A stretch of 64,000 nucleotides of DNA from Clostridiales bacterium (GTDB taxonomy: Bacteria; Bacillota; Clostridia; Lachnospirales; Lachnospiraceae): the NCBI GenBank assembly GCA_018376135.1, contig JAHABX010000009.1, forward strand, positions 1-64,000, given 5' to 3'. Position 1 is the stretch's first letter. Each line of letters begins with the position of its first letter. The translations under genes were made by a program, and so were the position numbers. Shown in pieces: positions 59,176 to 64,000 of the stretch. The notes beneath the pieces were generated by a model. It was not told where the DNA came from, made no database searches, and saw only the letters and a list, made by a program, of their open reading frames with translations.

Positions 59176-59792
59176 CTACTTTCCCTTCTTTTTTCTCTCT
59201 GCCTTTTTCGCCTCTGCTTTTTCTTTCTCGATCCGGAAATCAATCGACGCAATAACGAATGCACGCTCCTCTATGCTCAATTGGCAAAACACAGAGGGGA
59301 GTATATGAAGCTTCTGCAGAGCATAGTGTGCGTAGGAAGCTTCTCCATCCCCTCCGTCAATCAGTTTTTTGCTTCTTCTATTCTTTCCTTCATGGTGGTC
59401 TCCAGACCGCTGTACTGCTGAATGAACGTTGCCAGATCATTGTATTCCACCGGGTCATCCACCATCTCAACAATCAAGTCCTCAGGGCATGCAACACCAT
59501 AGGAGTCCTGAAGCTCTGCATCATGCAGATCCGGGAATACCACGGATGCCGCGATCATCTTGGCAATGTACTTACTGCTCAATACCTTTGGACGGAATAC
59601 ATTGGGTTTTCCCGTCACCGGTACCTCAATCGTACATTCCTCTCGAAGTTTTTCATTTTCACTGGTACTAATGGCACGGATCTCCCATTCCAGCGGTTTC
59701 CCATCCGTTCCGCAAAGAGATTTTGTTGCTGCATATTTTGTATTCTGTTTTTGAATCTTGTTCTTCTTTAAGAACATAGCTAATCCTGACAT
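59176..59792 (-). CDS. Tail assembly chaperone, -1 frameshift extended form (GT-like)
   Basis: Reading the XkdN-like frame and shifting back one base at AAAAAAC (59364-59370) continues into an open frame of 62 codons: LIDGGDGEASYAHYALQKLH to a lysine-rich end before TAG at 59176. The long product would be about 205 residues. This mirrors the lambda G/GT chaperones, which load the tape measure. The extension ends three bases before the tape-measure start. Confidence 0.8.
59361..59370 (-). promoter_or_regulatory. Programmed -1 frameshift site
   Basis: A canonical slippery heptamer A AAA AAC directly followed by the zero-frame TGA stop on the minus strand. Confidence 0.8.
59361..59792 (-). CDS. 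Tail assembly chaperone (XkdN-like), short form
   Basis: A protein of about 143 residues (MSGLAMFLKKNKIQKQ to MKERIEEAKN) of the phage XkdN-like family, with the central EWEIRAISTSENEKLREECT and SSKYIAKMIAASVVFPDL typical of it. The second of two adjacent ATGs (59792) has the better spacing from GGGAGG. The stop TGA follows immediately after a slippery heptamer, so part of the product is extended. Confidence 0.88.
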   Translation of the reverse strand: MSGLAMFLKKNKIQKQNTKYAATKSLCGTDGKPLEWEIRAISTSENEKLREECTIEVPVTGKPNVFRPKVLSSKYIAKMIAASVVFPDLHDAELQDSYGVACPEDLIVEMVDDPVEYNDLATFIQQYSGLETTMKERIEEAKN

Positions 59793-59837
59793 CATCTTTC
59801 CTCCCGTCAAAAGAAGCGGAGCTTGCGCCCCGCCTGA

Positions 59838-60311
59838 TTACATATAACTTGGATTCTTGTACTTGCTCTCCGTGTCATAATCCATTGCGTATCCTTCGAT
59901 TGTCTGCTCGACAAATTCGCCGTCCGCGTCAAACATGGACAGAAGCACATCTCCATCAATAATACAATCCCTGTAAATCTTCCGGGATGTACCAATACTG
60001 GCTGCTCCGTCACTGGAAGATACCTGTATGTCAAATGTGGGCAGAATTCCCGTTTTCTTAAACTCCTCCACCACATCATCAAACATCTCCGAGCACTTGT
60101 AAACGGTCATGCTGAAGGAGATCGTCATTCCATTTGCCTTCCTGCCTTTGATAAGTTTCCCGAGGATAGGTACTTCTGCCGTCTCTATCCCCGCTTTCGC
60201 CTCGAACTCCTTGGCATTCATCATCGCGTACCGTTTTCCGCTGATCGTTACATAACAGGTCGCCTGCCTTGCGCTTGGCGCATCCTGCGGATTAAAAAAA
60301 GCGTTTGCCAT
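59838..60311 (-). CDS. Tail tube protein (XkdM-like)
   Basis: A 157-residue tube protein of contractile phages. QATCYVTISGKRYAMMNAKEFEA and EVPILGKLIKGRKANGMTIS are characteristic XkdM segments; the rest is beta-rich. It lies directly after the sheath gene. The product polymerises to form the inner tube. Confidence 0.93.
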   Translation of the reverse strand: MANAFFNPQDAPSARQATCYVTISGKRYAMMNAKEFEAKAGIETAEVPILGKLIKGRKANGMTISFSMTVYKCSEMFDDVVEEFKKTGILPTFDIQVSSSDGAASIGTSRKIYRDCIIDGDVLLSMFDADGEFVEQTIEGYAMDYDTESKYKNPSYM

Positions 60312-60321
60312 GTCTGCCTCC

Positions 60322-61632
60322 TTACTGGACTGTCACAGTCATATACAGCTTGTCCATCGCGTTTACAACAGTAATGGTATCTGCAACAACTACAGTCCCT
60401 TTATCATTCCCCTGAGTAACAATGACCATGTTCTCGTCAAATTCTTCTATCGCCCTCATATCCTGAAGCTGCTTGTGCTCATAAACAATATCCGACCAGA
60501 GAGACGCCCGACCATCTGCATCGTTCTGGACAACCCCCAGATACTTTGTAGCAAATATGTGGGCGATATCCGTGGCGATCTGATCCACCACGCGAATAGT
60601 CTGGTTGCTCTTAAAGATTTCTCCTTTGTCCTCCGTCACTGTGACCATGGAATTGACATCCTTGAGCACCCGGATGTCGCTGCCTACCTTATGGAGCACA
60701 AGCTCTCCATTCTTAATCGCATTCTCCAGCTGCTTCTGCGTGTAATCCACATTCACTGCAAATTCTCCGTCATACTTCCGATTTACATTAGATGCATTTA
60801 CTTCGCAGCCTGCAATGATCCCGGTCACCCAGTAGACCAACGATGCCTTTGACCACCCTGCATCGGTAACCGCATTCTTTACATTTACAACGCCCTCGTA
60901 ATCCGCCGCTTTATTGTATAAGACGGTCTGGAACTTTACGCCTACTTCATCTCTCATGCGCTCCGTAAAAGCCGCATACAGACCAGCTACTGTCTCATCT
61001 GTGGTTACAGCACCAATCGCATTGACTGCCGGATAGCTCTCGATCTTGTTCAGGAATGTCTGATGGCAGTCTCCGTCTACCTCCCCGTTCGTTCCCCCTG
61101 TGAGCGGAGTGGAGGCAGTCTTCTGAAGAGCCGTACTATCCGACCATATTACATAATCATTGTCCTGCAGCTCTGCCGCTGTGGATACCGTCTGGCTGTC
61201 CACCAACGCCGTTCCCAAATACAGGGATACGTCGAACATGGTTGTCTCATCCACATTTTCCTGGATAACGACCCTCAGGTCATTCCCACGTATTCCGCAA
61301 TACCTTGCCGTTGCATAATCATTTGATGCCTTTACACCTCCGCTGGTAAGCTTATATGCATACAATGTGGTCGTGTGCGCAAACAGATCTCTCAGCCCCT
61401 TCAGTCGGCTGTCTGTGTAATCATATCCGAAGATCTTTCGGGAATTCTTCTGGAAGTCCCCATTTGTCACCTCGAATATCGCTCCATCCACTCCCCAGTC
61501 CAACTCCAGCGGCATTGCCGCATACCCGCGGTCTCCAACCGTGGCTGTCGCACTGGATGCAGAAACAAAATTGATATAAGCCCCCGGAAGCGTCTTATTC
61601 TGGGTTGCAAATATACCTCCGCCAAGTGCCAT
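60322..61632 (-). CDS. Tail sheath protein (XkdK-like)
   Basis: A 436-residue contractile sheath. The N-terminal LPGAYINFVSASSATATVGDRG and LELDWG are typical, as are AYKLTSGGVKA and the C-terminal DIAHIFATKYLGVVQNDADGRASLWSD. Its presence shows that the phage has a contractile (myovirus-type) tail. It follows the small gene at 61632 with a one-base overlap and precedes the tube gene. Confidence 0.94.
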   Translation of the reverse strand: MALGGGIFATQNKTLPGAYINFVSASSATATVGDRGYAAMPLELDWGVDGAIFEVTNGDFQKNSRKIFGYDYTDSRLKGLRDLFAHTTTLYAYKLTSGGVKASNDYATARYCGIRGNDLRVVIQENVDETTMFDVSLYLGTALVDSQTVSTAAELQDNDYVIWSDSTALQKTASTPLTGGTNGEVDGDCHQTFLNKIESYPAVNAIGAVTTDETVAGLYAAFTERMRDEVGVKFQTVLYNKAADYEGVVNVKNAVTDAGWSKASLVYWVTGIIAGCEVNASNVNRKYDGEFAVNVDYTQKQLENAIKNGELVLHKVGSDIRVLKDVNSMVTVTEDKGEIFKSNQTIRVVDQIATDIAHIFATKYLGVVQNDADGRASLWSDIVYEHKQLQDMRAIEEFDENMVIVTQGNDKGTVVVADTITVVNAMDKLYMTVTVQ

Positions 61633-61823
61633 TATTTCTTCACCTTTCCTTTCTTAAACGCCATAATCTTTTCATCCATCTCAGATATGGTGATCGTCTT
61701 CCCGTCCGGAAGAAGTGCATCGATCAGATCTTTCTGCCCCTCATACCGGTCCGAGTTCATCAGCTGCTCCTTCGTAAAAGCAGCCGTTCCCTGCGGTTCT
61801 TCCGCTCTTTTCTTTACTGCCAT
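61632..61823 (-). CDS. Small phage protein before the sheath gene
   Basis: A 63-residue, lysine-rich protein (FTKEQLMNSDRYEGQKDLIDALL then TITISEMDEKIMAFKKGKVKK). It resembles the small uncharacterised proteins usually encoded just before XkdK-type sheaths. Coupled to its neighbours by short spacing (overlaps the sheath start by one base). Function unknown. Confidence 0.75.
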   Translation of the reverse strand: MAVKKRAEEPQGTAAFTKEQLMNSDRYEGQKDLIDALLPDGKTITISEMDEKIMAFKKGKVKK

Positions 61824-61827
61824 CCTT

Positions 61828-62259
61828 TTATCCTTCCACCTCCGTATCTACTGTTACATTTTCCATTTCCACCTGCTGCCCTGGCTTGCACAGGAAAACA
61901 TTGAAATCCACGGTGAATATCAGAACCTTCTCCTCTATCCTGGACTCCATATCTGTTCCACGGATCAGCGAATCCCCCGCCCGGATCAGTTCCAGGCATC
62001 CAAACAATCGTTCTGCCACCTTCAGACATTCCGCTCTTGGCTCTTCCGAATCAGGAAAGTAATGAATGCCAAACGAATGTGCTCTGCGGTATCGCTGCGC
62101 CAACTGCGCCTCACTCTCCTGTCCGATACAGAGCACAAAAAAACAGGGTCCATCAAACCCCTGTTCTAATGATTCCGTATGTATTTCATAACTCTGTTCC
62201 AGTCCATTAAATTCTTCGTCAACAGCCAGGCAGATTCCATCTATAATTTCCTGGATCAT
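61828..62259 (-). CDS. Tail terminator-like phage protein (DUF6838 type)
   Basis: A 143-residue protein: MIQEIIDGICLAVDEEF, then EIHTESLEQGFDGPCFFVLC and RRAHSFGIHYFPDS. I connect this with the DUF6838 tail-terminator-like family by pattern; the position between the gp10-like protein and the sheath supports it. It overlaps the upstream gene by four bases. Confidence 0.75.
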   Translation of the reverse strand: MIQEIIDGICLAVDEEFNGLEQSYEIHTESLEQGFDGPCFFVLCIGQESEAQLAQRYRRAHSFGIHYFPDSEEPRAECLKVAERLFGCLELIRAGDSLIRGTDMESRIEEKVLIFTVDFNVFLCKPGQQVEMENVTVDTEVEG

Positions 62260-62696
62260 TTAAAGATCTCCCCCAGTCTTTTCTGAAGCATCTTTTCGAC
62301 AACAGATGGCGCAACGTTTTTGATTTCTTTTTCCGATACAGTCAACATAAAATGACCATTCACCCAGCCTTTTTTAAGTTTTTTCCCAATTGCCGGAACA
62401 TATCGTCCCACCTCCTGACGATGACCGTATTCAACGTAGGAAGCATATTCGGCGCTGTTGATAATTTCAATCGTATAATCGCTGCCCTGTTTCTGAATCT
62501 TATATACAGACCAGTTTCTTCTTAAATTTCCACTATCCACAGGGGTTCGTTTAACCACCATTTTCAGCAATCTTTGCGAAAGAATTTTTACGCTGTCTTC
62601 AATAAACTGCTCCAATTCTTCGTCACGGAATTTCTCTATCTGTTTCTGCAAATCCTTTAATCCATCAAATTTACACTTCCCGTACTTTGCCATCAT
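62256..62696 (-). CDS. HK97 gp10-like (XkdI-like) head-tail protein
   Basis: A 146-residue protein with VDSGNLRRNWSVYKIQKQGSDYTIEIINSAEYASYVEYGHRQ-type sequence (RTPVDSGNLRRNW and YASYVEYGHR are the key parts), which is diagnostic of the HK97 gp10/tail-completion family. The ATG at 62696 has GAAGG upstream and overlaps the preceding stop. Confidence 0.88.
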   Translation of the reverse strand: MMAKYGKCKFDGLKDLQKQIEKFRDEELEQFIEDSVKILSQRLLKMVVKRTPVDSGNLRRNWSVYKIQKQGSDYTIEIINSAEYASYVEYGHRQEVGRYVPAIGKKLKKGWVNGHFMLTVSEKEIKNVAPSVVEKMLQKRLGEIFK

Positions 62697-63067
62697 GCCC
62701 ACCCTTCAAATAATTTCAAGCTGACCTCCTGATGCGTCTGATAAACCGCAGGCTTCCCACTGCTCTGATAAGTCTCTTTCACACCATTCTGAGTGATCAC
62801 CATTTTGGATCCCGGTTTCACAACGATCTCCGGTGCCATGTACACCTTAATCGACTGTTCCAGACTGGAAGCTATTTCAGAACTCCCTGCGCTTGGGCTG
62901 CTGTAATGGGACAGCCTGCATGGCTGTCCCTCCAGCACTACCACCTCCCGATTTCCTGTAGATCTGTTCTCTTTCCGGTATTTCTGATATTCCATAACTG
63001 TACAGGAGCCTGTATAGAGCTTTTCTACCAGCTCCCTTGCTTTTACCACCTGACTTTTCGATAACAT
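62693..63067 (-). CDS. Phage head closure protein
   Basis: A 124-residue beta-rich protein (KLYTGSCTVMEYQKYRKEN, then LEGQPCRLSHYS and IVVKPGSKMVI). This matches head-tail stoppers (XkdH/gp16-like) in pattern and position, between the connector and the gp10-like protein. It overlaps the upstream gene by 25 bases. Confidence 0.8.
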   Translation of the reverse strand: MLSKSQVVKARELVEKLYTGSCTVMEYQKYRKENRSTGNREVVVLEGQPCRLSHYSSPSAGSSEIASSLEQSIKVYMAPEIVVKPGSKMVITQNGVKETYQSSGKPAVYQTHQEVSLKLFEGWA

Positions 63068-63492
63068 GACAGCTGCCCCTTTCCTGTGTTCATCATCAGC
63101 CCAAGAAGAGCATCCAGCTTTGCTTCATCCGAGGTTGCTGCATTAAAGGAAACCTTAACATCCCCTTCCGACAGGGATGTAAGAACCCCGGACAAGTCAA
63201 TGCTTTCGATATCCAATGTACCGGACTGTTTCCGGTCGTACAGATATCGACCGCAAGCCCGGTCGCACAGCATTGGATGCAACACGACGGGAATCAGGTC
63301 AATGTGGCAGTAATCCAAAACTTCCACCTCTGACTTCCTGACACAGAATGCCAGATTCCAGATCTGCGACGCATCTACCTGACACCCCAAAGACTCCAGT
63401 CTGCGAAGAGTCATATTGCAGAAGGACTCTGGAAGGACGGAACCCATGTCCACCAGGGCTGCAGTCATTTCTTTCAAAATTGCACTGTCCAT
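63043..63492 (-). CDS. Head-tail connector protein
   Basis: A 149-residue mostly helical protein (MDSAILKEMTAALVDMGS then NLAFCVRKSEVEVLDYCHID, ending KGQLSCYRKVRW), in the position of the gp15/gp6-like connector directly after the capsid gene. The family is assigned mainly from synteny. Confidence 0.65.
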   Translation of the reverse strand: MDSAILKEMTAALVDMGSVLPESFCNMTLRRLESLGCQVDASQIWNLAFCVRKSEVEVLDYCHIDLIPVVLHPMLCDRACGRYLYDRKQSGTLDIESIDLSGVLTSLSEGDVKVSFNAATSDEAKLDALLGLMMNTGKGQLSCYRKVRW

Positions 63493-63506
63493 CCTTCAAT
63501 CTCCTT

Positions 63507-64000
63507 TTATCCCAGCTTATGTTTGAATGCAACGATACGAATCTGCTTCGCTTCATATACAGGTTTCCAGTTTGCAGCCTCCTGCAGTTCCAATCTGGAC
63601 GGTCCTTCTGTCTTTGCAACTTTTGCATTTGTAAATGCAATTCCACGCGGATGCAGAATCATTGTCTTACGATTGATCAGATAATCAACACCTGATCCTT
63701 TTCTTTTTGCGCGGTCTGTTTCTGTTGGTACAAATCCCGCAGGATTACCATTACCCAATGCTACCGCTCCATTTCCGAACAGATACGTTGTGTACACACC
63801 ATTGGATACTGGACATCCATCATCCACAATGACGCGCTTGCCCTGATAAGTGCCAAAGGCAACATCATTGGAGGGCTGTACCGTATCGATCAGGTTCTGC
63901 TTCTTCAGAGCCGCCTCGGTGGCGCTGTGCATGCAGATGCCGGTCAGCTGTGCCTTGGCATCTCCCAGCATCTGCTCCGCATCAATAAACGCAGAACCGC
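63507..64000 (-). CDS. Major capsid protein, C-terminal part (cut by the window end)
   Basis: The frame continues through the last base of the window with no start seen; about 164 residues are visible, starting FIDAEQMLGDAKAQLTG. Segments such as GTYQGKRVIVDDGCPV, YLFGNGAVALG and the ending NWKPVYEAKQIRIVAFKHKLG are typical of XkdG-type major capsid proteins. The N-terminal half lies beyond 64000. Confidence 0.88.
   Translation of the reverse strand, partial: GSAFIDAEQMLGDAKAQLTGICMHSATEAALKKQNLIDTVQPSNDVAFGTYQGKRVIVDDGCPVSNGVYTTYLFGNGAVALGNGNPAGFVPTETDRAKRKGSGVDYLINRKTMILHPRGIAFTNAKVAKTEGPSRLELQEAANWKPVYEAKQIRIVAFKHKLG

Larger units (their letters stand above)
46000..64000. mobile_element. 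Contractile-tail prophage, late region (continues beyond the window)
   Basis: Minus-strand genes run in PBSX/skin-like order from the capsid (cut at 64000) through connectors, tail terminator, sheath, tube, frameshifted chaperones, tape measure, LysM protein, baseplate, tail fibre, holin and amidase, followed by cargo genes. The left boundary lies near 45990-46157, where the catalase homology stops. The integrase, repressor and other att site must be outside the window. Confidence 0.85.

Overview
The window looks like chromosomal DNA of an endospore-forming Lachnospiraceae-type Clostridium. It carries the complete SigE-activation pair spoIIGA-sigE plus sigG and ylmC, a Firmicutes-type division and cell-wall (dcw) gene set, and strong AGGAGG ribosome binding sites. 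This rests on gene content and motif recognition only; no database search was possible. Most genes lie on the minus strand.

1-7.6 kb: a gene-free stretch, a DUF6512-like membrane protein, two small genes, efp, aroK, nrdR, then ylmC-sigG (plus strand) meeting sigE-spoIIGA (minus strand) stop codon to stop codon. 7.6-15 kb: aroD, aroE, ftsZ, ftsQ/divIB, murA, ftsW and mraY, which is half of the dcw cluster, driven by its own promoter. 15.0-15.5 kb: a tRNA-Gly and a compact type I toxin-antitoxin-like locus. 15.5-28.3 kb: a metabolic island that splits the dcw cluster. It holds two TSUP (TauE/SafE) transporters, a short LarC, a two-permease/two-ATPase SsuABC-like importer with a lipoprotein receptor, a LarA-type nickel racemase homologue, a beta-hydroxyacid dehydrogenase, an alkaline-phosphatase-superfamily phosphodiesterase and a divergent LacI regulator with a perfect palindromic operator. 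28.4-36.8 kb: the other half of dcw (two class B PBPs, ftsL, rsmH, mraZ with MraZ boxes), a Spo0E-like small gene, lgt behind Spo0A-box-like sites, and ychF. 37.0-40.4 kb: a two-component system with a BcrAB-like ABC exporter.

40.5-46.0 kb: a manganese catalase gene broken twice. Its 3' part (40552-40669) and central part (45659 to about 45990) are separated by a 5.0-kb element. The element carries a large serine recombinase, a MATE pump with a MarR regulator, a secreted repeat protein and an XRE regulator. The predicted crossover core is TTCACC. The gene is cut again at its 5' side, where a prophage begins.

46-64 kb: the 3' (late) part of a contractile-tail prophage of PBSX/skin-like order, running from the capsid gene (cut by the window end) through head-tail connectors, sheath, tube, tape measure, baseplate, tail fibre, holin and amidase. 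Two systems stand out. First, the tail fibre has an inverted, promoterless alternative C-terminal cassette bounded by a perfect 43-bp inverted repeat, which implies receptor-binding switching by DNA inversion. Second, beyond the lysis genes sits an AT-rich three-gene cargo operon: an ImmA/IrrE-type metallopeptidase, a class III nucleotide cyclase fused to a Nudix-like domain, and a PycTM-like membrane effector. I read it as a Pycsar-like anti-phage system of unusual composition, and it is the strongest candidate here for an undescribed system.
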